From Ruminococcaceae bacterium UBA1865 (lineage in GTDB: Bacteria > Bacillota > Clostridia > Oscillospirales > Acutalibacteraceae): a stretch of DNA of 6,649 nucleotides. This document shows positions 1 through 6,477 of this stretch, piece by piece (position 1 is the stretch's first letter; the number at the start of each line of letters is the position of its first letter). Below the pieces are notes generated by a model. That model had not been told where the DNA came from and did no database searches. It saw only the letters and a program-made list of their open reading frames with translations. The DNA is taken from positions 1,126 to 7,774 of the forward strand of contig DDHX01000009.1 of NCBI GenBank assembly GCA_002338255.1, read 5' to 3'. The position numbers and the translations under genes are program-made.

Positions 1-1206
1 TGGGTTAATCTTCCCACTGATTATGACAAAAAAGAATTTGCACGCATTAAAGCTTCAGCCGAAAAAATCAAATCCGATACTGATGTTTTTATCGTCATCG
101 GAATCGGTGGTTCTTACCTTGGCGCGCGCGCGGCAATCGAATTTTTGAATTCTCAAAATTACAACTCGATAAAGAAAAATACACCTGATATCTACTTTAC
201 CGGTAACAGCATCAGTTCTTCCACTTTAAGCGAATTACTTGAAATCTGTGAGGGCAGGGACGTTTCAATCAATATGATTTCAAAATCCGGCACCACAACG
301 GAGCCTGCAATTGCTTTCAGAGTATTTCGCGCTTTCCTTGAAAAAAAATATGGCAAGGAAGAAGCAAAAAAGAGGATTTATTGTACAACCGATAAGGCCC
401 GCGGTACTTTAAAGCAGCTCGCAACAAAAGAAGGTTACGAAACTTTTGTTGTTCCGGATGATGTTGGAGGCAGATATTCTGTTTTAACAGCTGTCGGACT
501 TTTACCGATTGCCGTAAGCGGCGCAGACATTGACGCATTGATGACAGGTGCTGCAAGAGCTCAGACGGAGCTTAGCAATCCGGACATAGAATCCAATGAT
601 TGCTACAAATACGCAGCTATCCGTAATATTTTGTATCGCAAGGGCAAAGAAATTGAAATTCTTGTCAGCTATGAACCTTGCTATACCATGATGTGCGAAT
701 GGTGGAAACAGCTTTTCGGTGAGAGTGAAGGCAAGAACAATAAAGGCCTTTTCCCTGCATCCGTTGTTTTCTCAACCGATTTGCATTCAATGGGCCAGTA
801 CATTCAGGACGGCAGGCGTTCCCTGTTTGAGACTGTTGTTTTATTTGATAAAGCAAAGAAAGATTTGTTTATCGGCAATGATCCTGAAAATGTAGATGGC
901 TTAAACTTCCTGCAAGGTAAGAGCATGGCCTACATAAATGAAAAAGCGTTTGAAGGCACTGTCTTAGCGCATACAGACGGCGGAGTTCCCAACATTGTAC
1001 TTCACGCTCCGGATTTTTCTGAGGATACGCTTGGTTATATTATTTATTTCTTTGAAAAAGCCTGTGCAATTTCCGGTTATATGATGGGAGTAAATCCATT
1101 TGACCAACCGGGCGTGGAAAGTTACAAGAAGAATATGTTTGCTCTTTTGGGAAAACCGGGTTACGAATCCGAAAAAGAGACCCTTGAAGCAAGATTAAAA
1201 AAGTAG
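1..1206 (+). CDS. pgi: Glucose-6-phosphate isomerase (5' end outside window)
   Basis: Cytoplasmic enzyme interconverting glucose 6-phosphate and fructose 6-phosphate in glycolysis and gluconeogenesis. The reading frame is open from base 1, so the start lies upstream; 401 residues are visible. By comparison with the roughly 450-residue Bacillus-type family, about 45 N-terminal residues are missing. In fragment numbering I see [12 protein letters not shown] near residue 40, the phosphate-binding SKSGTTTEP at 94-102, signature 1 (DDVGGRYS, 153-160) and signature 2 ([13 protein letters not shown], 365-377). Glu241 in FGESEGK, His262 in TDLHSMGQ and Lys376 have the same spacing as the catalytic Glu290/His311/Lys425 recalled for B. 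subtilis Pgi, so the enzyme should be active. The TTG at 145 is internal, not the start. The stop is TAG at 1204. A small P-loop gene follows after 59 bases. Confidence 0.97.
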   Translation, partial: WVNLPTDYDKKEFARIKASAEKIKSDTDVFIVIGIGGSYLGARAAIEFLNSQNYNSIKKNTPDIYFTGNSISSSTLSELLEICEGRDVSINMISKSGTTTEPAIAFRVFRAFLEKKYGKEEAKKRIYCTTDKARGTLKQLATKEGYETFVVPDDVGGRYSVLTAVGLLPIAVSGADIDALMTGAARAQTELSNPDIESNDCYKYAAIRNILYRKGKEIEILVSYEPCYTMMCEWWKQLFGESEGKNNKGLFPASVVFSTDLHSMGQYIQDGRRSLFETVVLFDKAKKDLFIGNDPENVDGLNFLQGKSMAYINEKAFEGTVLAHTDGGVPNIVLHAPDFSEDTLGYIIYFFEKACAISGYMMGVNPFDQPGVESYKKNMFALLGKPGYESEKETLEARLKK

Positions 1207-1223
1207 AACATTCAGGAGATATA

Positions 1224-1237
1224 TCCGCTTAAGCGGA
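1224..1237. repeat. 14-bp perfect palindrome between pgi and the P-loop gene
   Basis: TCCGCTTAAGCGGA reads the same on both strands. As RNA it would form a five-pair GC-rich stem with a TTAA loop, 17 bases after the pgi stop and 28 bases before the next start. No T-run follows (the next bases are AATAATATA), so it is not a standard intrinsic terminator. It could be an RNA-stabilising hairpin, an operator, or chance. Confidence 0.4.
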
Positions 1238-1265
1238 AATAATATAAATATAGGGGGAGTTTTTC

Positions 1266-1682
1266 ATGATTACTCTTATTGTTGGCAAAAAAGGTTCAGG
1301 AAAAACAAAGAAATTAATTGAGCGTGCAAATGAAGCAATTGAAAATTCAAATGGGAATGTTGTTGTGATTGAAAAAGGTTTAAAATTGACTTATGACATT
1401 TCTCATCAGGCAAGATTAATAGACTCCGACGCTTATGAAATTCAAGGCGCGGATGCACTTTCCGGTTTTATCAGCGGCATTTGTGCCGGTAACTACGACG
1501 TTACAGATATTTTTATCGATTCCACATTAAAGATCATTGGTCAGGACATGAAAGTTCTTCACTGCTTCACTGAAAAGATGAATGCTCTTTCTGCATTAGC
1601 TGACACAAAGATTACGCTTTTGGTTTCTGTTGATCCAAACGAACTGCCAAAAGAAATTAGCGCTGTGTCCGTGCAAATCTAA
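1266..1682 (+). CDS. Small P-loop NTPase-like protein, function unknown
   Basis: A 138-residue cytoplasmic protein that I cannot assign to a named family. A Walker A motif GKKGSGKT sits at residues 7-14, right after a short hydrophobic strand (MITLIV). A Walker B-like strand DIFIDS at 81-86 has the usual spacing for a minimal P-loop fold, and a third hydrophobic strand ITLLVSV follows at 116-122. It is too short for a full AAA+ or ABC ATPase and has no signal peptide, membrane segment or recognisable substrate domain. ATG 1266 is supported by GGGGGAG at 1253-1259, six bases upstream. The gene lies 59 bases after pgi with no obvious promoter between, so co-transcription with pgi is plausible, and it is followed by a terminator-like hairpin. 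Nucleotide binding is likely; any role in sugar metabolism is only guilt by association. Confidence 0.8.
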   Translation: MITLIVGKKGSGKTKKLIERANEAIENSNGNVVVIEKGLKLTYDISHQARLIDSDAYEIQGADALSGFISGICAGNYDVTDIFIDSTLKIIGQDMKVLHCFTEKMNALSALADTKITLLVSVDPNELPKEISAVSVQI

Positions 1683-1704
1683 GGGAATCCATTTGTTTTG
1701 AATT

Positions 1705-1741
1705 TGCTGTCGGGGGCTGACTGCTTCCGACAGCATCTTTG
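1705..1741 (+). terminator. Probable terminator after the P-loop gene
   Basis: TGCTGTCGG (1705-1713) pairs with CCGACAGCA (1727-1735), a nine-pair stem that G-T pairs can lengthen, with a loop of 13 bases or fewer. The T-run after it is weak (TCTTTGCG), so termination may be leaky. Its position, 22 bases past the stop and ahead of a new promoter, fits the end of the pgi transcript. Confidence 0.65.
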
Positions 1742-1774
1742 CGATAATATTATTCTATATATCGTAATTTTCTA

Positions 1775-1803
1775 TTGACAAAGTATGTACAAACCTATAT
1801 AAT
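1775..1803 (+). promoter_or_regulatory. Perfect-consensus sigma-A promoter for yceD-rpmF
   Basis: TTGACA at 1775-1780 and TATAAT at 1798-1803 are both exact consensus hexamers with the optimal 17-base spacer. Transcription should start near 1810, giving a 5' leader of only about 20 bases before yceD. Such a strong promoter fits an operon encoding an abundant ribosomal protein. Confidence 0.9.
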
Positions 1804-1830
1804 TAGCTAATGTAGCGCTGAGGTGTAATG

Positions 1831-2325
1831 ATGCTCCTTGATTTAAAAAAAGTATTTTCGAACGTGGGCGAAAGCTATTCGTTTGATTACAAAATGGATT
1901 TATCATCCACAGATATCAACGGATTCAACCCGTTTGTATCACCTGTGTCGGTTAAAGGCACTGTGAAAAACCATGATGGATTTGCTCAGCTTGACACTGA
2001 GGTTTCGTTTGATTTTTCTATTCCATGCGACCGTTGCACAAGGCAAATCAACAAATGCTACAATTACACATTTTCACATGTTCTGGTTCTGTCTTTAGAA
2101 AATGAAGACGACGGTAATTTTATTCAGGTGACGAATTATAAATTGGACTTAGACGAGCTTACGAGGGCGGATATTCTGCTTGAACTTCCGACAAAGTATT
2201 TATGCAGTGAAGATTGCAAAGGTTTGTGTCCTGTTTGTGGCAAAAATCTGAATGATGGAACATGTAATTGTGATTTGCATCAGATTGATCCTCGCTTGGA
2301 GGCTCTTAAAAAACTGATAGATTAG
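1831..2325 (+). CDS. yceD: YceD/DUF177 family protein linked to 23S rRNA accumulation
   Basis: A 164-residue protein of the DUF177/YceD family, typically encoded directly upstream of rpmF and associated with 23S rRNA accumulation; its biochemical activity is unclear. The C-terminal block carries the family hallmarks: CKGLCPVCGKNLN, then CNC and DPRLEALKKL. Cysteines form pairs CDRC (66-69), C125/C129, CPVC (133-136) and CNC (145-147), so zinc binding is likely. Two ATG codons stand in tandem at 1828 and 1831. The ribosome binding site GAGGTG (1820-1825) is two bases from the first and five from the second, so I prefer 1831; the difference is one Met. rpmF follows 27 bases after the stop. Confidence 0.92.
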   Translation: MLLDLKKVFSNVGESYSFDYKMDLSSTDINGFNPFVSPVSVKGTVKNHDGFAQLDTEVSFDFSIPCDRCTRQINKCYNYTFSHVLVLSLENEDDGNFIQVTNYKLDLDELTRADILLELPTKYLCSEDCKGLCPVCGKNLNDGTCNCDLHQIDPRLEALKKLID

Positions 2326-2352
2326 TCATAGTTTTATAAGGAGGTGCTGACG

Positions 2353-2535
2353 ATGGCGGTACCAAAAAGAAAAACATCAAGTGCGAGACAGAATAAAAGA
2401 CGTTCTAATGTATGGAAGATTAGCGCTCCTGCTCTGGTGAAATGCCCTAAATGTGGTGAGTTCAAGACTCCACATAGAGTTTGCGGCAGTTGTGGTTACT
2501 ACAACGGCAGGGAAGTTATTAAAATAGAAGCGTAA
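2353..2535 (+). CDS. rpmF: 50S ribosomal protein L32 (zinc-ribbon form)
   Basis: A 60-residue component of the large ribosomal subunit. It opens with the diagnostic basic stretch MAVPKRKTSSARQNKRRS and has a zinc ribbon of Cys31-x2-Cys34 and Cys44-x2-Cys47, i.e. the zinc-binding (C+) version. The start is ATG 2353: a near-perfect Shine-Dalgarno AAGGAGGTG at 2338-2346 lies six bases upstream, and L32 proteins begin MAVPK. An in-frame GTG at 2344 lies inside that site and is not the start. The gene shares the consensus promoter of yceD and ends before a strong intrinsic terminator. Confidence 0.98.
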   Translation: MAVPKRKTSSARQNKRRSNVWKISAPALVKCPKCGEFKTPHRVCGSCGYYNGREVIKIEA

Positions 2536-2561
2536 GTTTTTATTTAATTTTCCAGAAATGT

Positions 2562-2592
2562 AGAGAAGGAGGAATCCTTCTCTTATTTTTTT
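2562..2592 (+). terminator. Intrinsic terminator after rpmF
   Basis: AGAGAAGGA (2562-2570) and TCCTTCTCT (2575-2583) form a perfect nine-pair stem closed by a GGAA tetraloop of the stable GNRA class. A T-run at 2586-2592 follows. It lies 27 bases after the L32 stop and only 24 bases before the next gene's start, so transcription of the downstream operon would depend on read-through or an unseen promoter. Confidence 0.88.
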
Positions 2593-2616
2593 ATTAATTA
2601 ATTGTGAGGAGTTGCC

Positions 2617-3933
2617 ATGCCAGTTAAAATTTTATCGGTTGATAAGGATAGCCCTGCCGCAAAGGCAAAAATTCTTCCGAAAGAAACTCTTGTTACCATT
2701 AATGGCAATCAAATTAACGATGTTCTTGATTACCGTTTTTATGAAACGAGTAAGAGCTTATCCATTGTATTGATCGATATGAATCAAAACACGCGGGCTA
2801 TTAACATCAAAAAGGGAGAATATGAATCGATTGGACTTGAATTTGAAACGTATTTGATGGACAAACAGATTTCATGCCGAAACAAATGCATTTTTTGTTT
2901 TATTGACCAATTGCCGAAAGGGATGCGAAGCAGTCTGTATTTTAAGGATGATGACTCACGTTTATCATTTCTGTTTGGCAACTATATTACGCTGACCAAT
3001 ATGAATCAACATGATGTAGACCGTATTATCAAAATGCACATTAGTCCGATTAACATCTCCGTTCAGACTACAAACCCCGAACTGCGTGTAAAAATGATGG
3101 GAAACAAATTTGCCGGCAAATCACTTGATATTTTGTATCAGCTTGCCGCGGCCGGTATTAAAATAAATTGTCAGCTTGTACTTTGCAGGAACATTAACGA
3201 TCGGGACGAGCTCAAACGCAGTTTAACCGATCTCGGTAAGCTTTATCCGGCAGTACAGAGCATTGCACTGGTTCCGGTTGGACTCACGAAATTCAGGCAA
3301 GGACTTTTTCCGCTCGAGGCCTACGACAAGCAATCGGCTGAACAAACGGTGCAAATCATTGAGGAGTTCGGCGACCGGTTCATGGCTGAATGCGGTGAGA
3401 GAATTTGTTATGCTGCGGACGAATTTTATTTAAAGGCGCAGCGTTCTATTCCACCAGCTGAATTCTATGGGAATTTCGATCAACTGGAAAACGGTGTGGG
3501 ATTAATGGCTAATTTGAAGCAAGAATTTGAAGCGGCGTTAAACGATTTTAATGTGCCCAAGGGAAAACGCCACGTAACGATGATTACCGGCACAAGTGTC
3601 TATAAATTTATGGATGCTTTACTTGACGAATTAAGAATAAAATGCAATAATCTAACTTGTAATCTGATTCCAATTGTAAATGATTTTTTTGGTGATACTA
3701 TCAATGTAACGGGTTTAATTACCGGCAAAGATATTATAAAACAGCTTAGCGGATTGGACTTAGGTGATGAATTAATTGTCCCGAATGTTATGCTCCGCCG
3801 TGAGGGAGATATTTTTCTCGACGATGTTTCGCTTGAAGATTTGAGCAAGGCTTTAAATATTCAGATTGTTGTATCCCCGAATGACGGATACGAGCTTTTA
3901 AATATAGTATTAGGGAGTGATCATATTGTCTAA
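2617..3933 (+). CDS. PDZ / radical SAM / DUF512 protein, substrate unknown
   Basis: A 438-residue cytoplasmic protein of the DUF512 family. An N-terminal PDZ-like domain occupies about residues 1-70 (SVDKDSPAAKA, then LVTINGNQINDV). The radical SAM core begins with Cys87-x3-Cys91-x2-Cys94, the classic arrangement that holds a 4Fe-4S cluster and S-adenosylmethionine. The C-terminal DUF512 region shows ITGTSVYKFM, NDFFGDTINVTGLITG and FLDDVSLEDL. The family's substrate and reaction are not known to me, though this gene often stands next to der in Clostridia. ATG 2617 is preceded by GAGGAG at 2606-2611, five bases away. The gene begins 24 bases after the rpmF terminator with no clear promoter, and its last eight bases overlap der, implying translational coupling. 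Family assignment is firm; function is open. Confidence 0.92.
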   Translation: MPVKILSVDKDSPAAKAKILPKETLVTINGNQINDVLDYRFYETSKSLSIVLIDMNQNTRAINIKKGEYESIGLEFETYLMDKQISCRNKCIFCFIDQLPKGMRSSLYFKDDDSRLSFLFGNYITLTNMNQHDVDRIIKMHISPINISVQTTNPELRVKMMGNKFAGKSLDILYQLAAAGIKINCQLVLCRNINDRDELKRSLTDLGKLYPAVQSIALVPVGLTKFRQGLFPLEAYDKQSAEQTVQIIEEFGDRFMAECGERICYAADEFYLKAQRSIPPAEFYGNFDQLENGVGLMANLKQEFEAALNDFNVPKGKRHVTMITGTSVYKFMDALLDELRIKCNNLTCNLIPIVNDFFGDTINVTGLITGKDIIKQLSGLDLGDELIVPNVMLRREGDIFLDDVSLEDLSKALNIQIVVSPNDGYELLNIVLGSDHIV

Positions 3934-5248
3934 ACCGGTAGTTGCAATTGTCGGCAGACCAAATGTCGGTAAATCAACTCTTTTCAATAAACTAATCGGT
4001 CAGCGTCTTTCTATTGTGGATGATACGCCAGGCGTGACCAGGGACCGGATTTACGGTGACTGTGAATGGAGCGGCCGTAAATTTTCCATCGTTGACACAG
4101 GGGGCATAGAGCCAAGCACAAGCGACCCTATTTTGTCACAAATGAGAATGCAGGCACAGCTTGCAATTGACGCGGCGGATGTTATTCTCCTGATTACCGA
4201 TATCCACACCGGCGTTGTGGCGACGGATTCCGACATTGCGGCGATGCTTCTTAAAAGCGGCAGACCCATCATTTTATGCGTGAATAAGTGCGACATGGTC
4301 GGCAGCCCGCCGGCTGAGTTTTTTGAATTTTATAATTTGGGTCTTGGTGACCCGATACCAGTTTCGTCAGTGCATGGACATGGCACCGGCGACTTGCTTG
4401 ACAAAATTATTGAGTATCTGCCCGCGCAGGAAAGCGATGAATCTGATACTGAATTGATTAAGGTTGCCATTATCGGTAAGCCGAATGTTGGAAAGTCATC
4501 TCTTGTCAATAAAATTTCCGGAGAGGAAAGATGTATTGTTTCTGATGTTGCCGGAACAACGCGCGACGCAATTGACACGACAATTGAAAATAAGTTCGGA
4601 CGCTTTACATTAATTGACACAGCTGGATTGCGCAGAAAAAGCAAGGTTGACGATACCATCGAAAGATACAGCGTCATCCGTGCACAAATGGCTATCGAGA
4701 GGGCAGATGTCTGTGTTATTATGATAGATGCTACGATGGGCTTTACCGATCAGGATTCAAAAGTAGCCGGTTTAGCGCATGAAGCCGGAAAAGGCTGCGT
4801 TATCGTGGTCAATAAATGGGATGTGATAGAAAAAGATGATCACACCATGACTGATTACAGAAAGAGCCTTGAAGAAGATTTTTCCTTCATGTCGTATGCG
4901 CCGATGATCTTTATTTCAGCGAAAACAGGGCAAAGGCTGGATCGACTTTTTGAATTGATTAAGCACGTTGCAAACTCAAATTCCATGCGTATTTCAACCG
5001 GCATGCTCAACGATGTTTTATCACAGGCCACGGCAAGGGTTCAGCCGCCGACCGACAAGGGAAGGAGGTTGAAAATATTCTACATGACGCAGGCTACCGT
5101 TAAGCCTCCAACTTTTGTGTGTTTTGTTAATTCCGCAAAATTGTTTCACTTTTCATACCAGAGGTATCTCGAAAATAGGATTCGTGAAACCTTTGGGCTC
5201 GAAGGTACTCCGATAAGGTTTATCGTGCGTGAGCGCGGAGATAAATAA
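3926..5248 (+). CDS. der: Ribosome biogenesis GTPase Der (EngA)
   Basis: An essential double-domain GTPase that binds the large ribosomal subunit precursor and supports its maturation. In a 440-residue protein I see two complete G domains. The first has GRPNVGKS (10-17), TRD with G2 Thr38, DTGG (57-60) and NKCD (120-123). The second has GKPNVGKS (184-191), TTRD (211-214), DTAG (231-234), NKWD (296-299) and SAKTG (331-335). A KH-like RNA-binding domain follows from about 350. The likely start is TTG 3926: GGGAGTG (3913-3919) lies six bases upstream and the product begins MSKPVVAIVGRPN. The alternative GTG 3917 falls inside that site. The start overlaps the end of the DUF512 gene by eight bases. 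The gene ends with tandem stops TAA TAG, and plsY follows closely. Confidence 0.98.
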   Translation: MSKPVVAIVGRPNVGKSTLFNKLIGQRLSIVDDTPGVTRDRIYGDCEWSGRKFSIVDTGGIEPSTSDPILSQMRMQAQLAIDAADVILLITDIHTGVVATDSDIAAMLLKSGRPIILCVNKCDMVGSPPAEFFEFYNLGLGDPIPVSSVHGHGTGDLLDKIIEYLPAQESDESDTELIKVAIIGKPNVGKSSLVNKISGEERCIVSDVAGTTRDAIDTTIENKFGRFTLIDTAGLRRKSKVDDTIERYSVIRAQMAIERADVCVIMIDATMGFTDQDSKVAGLAHEAGKGCVIVVNKWDVIEKDDHTMTDYRKSLEEDFSFMSYAPMIFISAKTGQRLDRLFELIKHVANSNSMRISTGMLNDVLSQATARVQPPTDKGRRLKIFYMTQATVKPPTFVCFVNSAKLFHFSYQRYLENRIRETFGLEGTPIRFIVRERGDK

Positions 5249-5263
5249 TAGGGGGTTGTATTG

Positions 5264-5980
5264 ATGTTCAGATATTTTATTGATTTTGGACTATCCTCAA
5301 TTTTGGTGGCTCTTATTTCATATCTTCTGGGAAGCCTTAGTTTTTCGATTATTTTTACAAAGGCATTCGATCATAATACCGATATCCGTACAATGGGCAG
5401 CGGTAACGCAGGAGCTACAAATGTATTGCGTTCCGTGGGGGCAAAAGCGGCTGTTTTTACCTTTATTTTTGATTTTGCAAAAGGCGCGATTTCGGTAATA
5501 CTTGGCAGAATGGTTTTTCAGTATGTTTGCGGTTTAACGGGCGTTCCGATTATGATAGCGCAATATGGCGCTTATATTGCCGGTGTTGCCTGTGTAATTG
5601 GACATATTTATCCGATTTATTTTGGATTTAAAGGCGGCAAAGGTGTTTTAACAAGCGCCGCGATGATCGCGCTGATTGACTGGCGCGTTTTCATTATTGT
5701 AATTGGAATATTTATTATTGTTTTTATATTTACAAAAATTGTATCCCTTTCCTCAATCTGCGGTGCAGCAGCGTTTCCAGTGGCAACGTTCCTGATTTCT
5801 TATTTTGTGGATTATCGCGGTGGCAAATCAACCATTGGGTCGGTTTCATTTTCATATGTACTTATAACAACAGCCATTGCCTTGCTGATGGCATTTATCT
5901 TGATTATTAAGCATAAATCCAACATTGAGAGAATCAAAAACGGTACTGAACAAAAATTAAAGATTAATCATAAATCGTAG
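5264..5980 (+). CDS. plsY: Acyl-phosphate:glycerol-3-phosphate acyltransferase PlsY
   Basis: Integral membrane enzyme that transfers an acyl chain from acyl phosphate to glycerol 3-phosphate, making lysophosphatidate, the first step of phospholipid synthesis. Family motifs are all present in the 238-residue product: MGSGNAGATNV at 44-54, GFKGGKGV at 121-128 and the C-terminal HKSNIERIKNGTE at 217-229. Hydrophobic stretches near 10-32, 63-88, 95-118, 134-157, 159-182 and 196-216 suggest six or so membrane segments. The length is somewhat above the roughly 200-215 residues common in the family. ATG 5264 is preferred, with a modest ribosome binding site TAGGGGGTTG eight bases upstream; an in-frame TTG at 5261 is the alternative. 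It lies 15 bases after der and ends the operon at a large hairpin. The partner enzyme PlsX is not in the window. Confidence 0.97.
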   Translation: MFRYFIDFGLSSILVALISYLLGSLSFSIIFTKAFDHNTDIRTMGSGNAGATNVLRSVGAKAAVFTFIFDFAKGAISVILGRMVFQYVCGLTGVPIMIAQYGAYIAGVACVIGHIYPIYFGFKGGKGVLTSAAMIALIDWRVFIIVIGIFIIVFIFTKIVSLSSICGAAAFPVATFLISYFVDYRGGKSTIGSVSFSYVLITTAIALLMAFILIIKHKSNIERIKNGTEQKLKINHKS

Positions 5981-5982
5981 AA

Positions 5983-6027
5983 TATCAAAAAGGCAAGCTG
6001 TTCATTTCACAGCTTGCCTTTTTGATA
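5983..6027 (+). terminator. Long, probably bidirectional terminator after plsY
   Basis: A perfect 19-pair inverted repeat (5983-6001 with 6009-6027) surrounds a seven-base loop. The GC-rich core GGCAAGCTGT is flanked by an A-run on the left and a T-run (CTTTTTGATA) on the right. It starts three bases after the plsY stop. Because the A- and T-runs are symmetric, it can terminate transcription from both directions, guarding against collision between plsY and the converging rpmB. Confidence 0.92.
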
Positions 6028-6042
6028 GTTGATTTAGGGCAG

Positions 6043-6066
6043 AAAAAAGGAGCCACCCGGGCTCCT
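6043..6066 (-). terminator. Intrinsic terminator for rpmB
   Basis: On the minus strand, AGGAGCC and GGCTCCT (6060-6066 and 6048-6054) form a seven-pair stem with a CGGGT loop, followed by a run of six T (6043-6048 read in reverse, the first T also closing the stem). It lies 23 bases past the rpmB stop, a canonical arrangement. Confidence 0.9.
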
Positions 6067-6089
6067 CAAATGGAATGCTTTGTTTTGCA

Positions 6090-6278
6090 TTAAACGGCTC
6101 GTGTAACCTTGCCGGAACGCAAGCAACGGGTGCAGGCGTAAATACGCTTAGGAGTACCGTTAACAACTGCTTTAACGCGTCTAATATTAGGCTTCCAGGT
6201 TCTATTTGAACGTCTATGTGAGTGAGAAACCCTTATACCGAAAGCAATATCCTTGCCACAAACTTCACATTTTGCCAT
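6090..6278 (-). CDS. rpmB: 50S ribosomal protein L28 (zinc-binding form)
   Basis: A 62-residue basic protein of the large ribosomal subunit. It begins MAKCEVCGKD and contains VSHSHRRSNRTWKPN, both diagnostic of L28. Two CxxC pairs (Cys4/Cys7 and Cys49/Cys52) make it the zinc-binding (C+) version. The start ATG at 6278-6276 has a full Shine-Dalgarno AAGGAGGTG (6294-6286) seven bases upstream. It is a single-gene unit with its own promoter and terminator, convergent with plsY and divergent from the M50 protease gene. Confidence 0.98.
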   Translation of the reverse strand: MAKCEVCGKDIAFGIRVSHSHRRSNRTWKPNIRRVKAVVNGTPKRIYACTRCLRSGKVTRAV

Positions 6279-6327
6279 GTGTCTGCACCTCCTTCAAAGG
6301 GGTTTAAAATAGAATCACAACATTGGT

Positions 6328-6356
6328 ATTTTATCAGATTAGCCATAAAAATGCAA
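6328..6356 (-). promoter_or_regulatory. Probable sigma-A promoter for rpmB
   Basis: Read on the minus strand, TTGCAT (6356-6351) and TAAAAT (6333-6328) are separated by 17 bases, each close to consensus. Transcription would start near 6321, leaving a leader of about 43 bases that includes the strong ribosome binding site. Confidence 0.7.
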
Positions 6357-6424
6357 GCCTTTTTCATTATATTTTTAATTTAGAACCGAAAATCAGCATT
6401 TTTTTCAGGAAATGGGTGCTTTAC

Positions 6425-6453
6425 TTGTTTTTTAGTACCTAAAGTATTATAAT
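6425..6453 (+). promoter_or_regulatory. Probable sigma-A promoter for the M50 protease gene
   Basis: TTGTTT (6425-6430) and a perfect TATAAT (6448-6453) stand 17 bases apart, 25 bases before the ATG. The start of transcription would be near 6460. The spacer and the -10 element are covered by two inverted repeats, so the promoter may be regulated. Confidence 0.75.
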
Positions 6454-6458
6454 AATAC
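6431..6458. repeat. Two adjacent inverted repeats in the M50 promoter
   Basis: TTTAG-TAC-CTAAA (6431-6443) fills most of the spacer. GTATTAT-A-ATAATAC (6444-6458) follows directly and spans the -10 box. Both are perfect. The second has the 7-1-7 layout of Fur/PerR-type boxes but matches the Per-box consensus at only 10 of 14 positions, and AT-rich sequence gives such matches easily. A regulator binding here would block RNA polymerase. Confidence 0.4.
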
Positions 6459-6477
6459 GATAAAAGGAGAATAGTAT

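Noticed and set aside
121..150. A pgi start at TTG 145
   Set aside because: The frame stays open to base 1 and encodes conserved Pgi sequence upstream, including [12 protein letters not shown]; the gene simply extends off the window.
1683..1774. Possible riboswitch or small RNA between the P-loop gene and yceD
   Set aside because: Only one simple hairpin is visible and the mapped consensus promoter starts downstream of it, leaving a leader of about 20 bases, too short for a riboswitch.
2344..2352. Extended L32 start at GTG 2344
   Set aside because: The GTG lies within the Shine-Dalgarno sequence, and L32 proteins begin MAVPK, matching ATG 2353.
4330..4677. 115-residue open frame on the minus strand inside der
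   Set aside because: It lies wholly antisense to well-conserved Der GTPase motifs, has no ribosome binding site worth noting and no recognisable domain.
5280..5498. 72-residue plus-strand frame overlapping plsY
   Set aside because: It is a frame-shifted reading of the plsY sequence; the PlsY motifs lie in the other frame.
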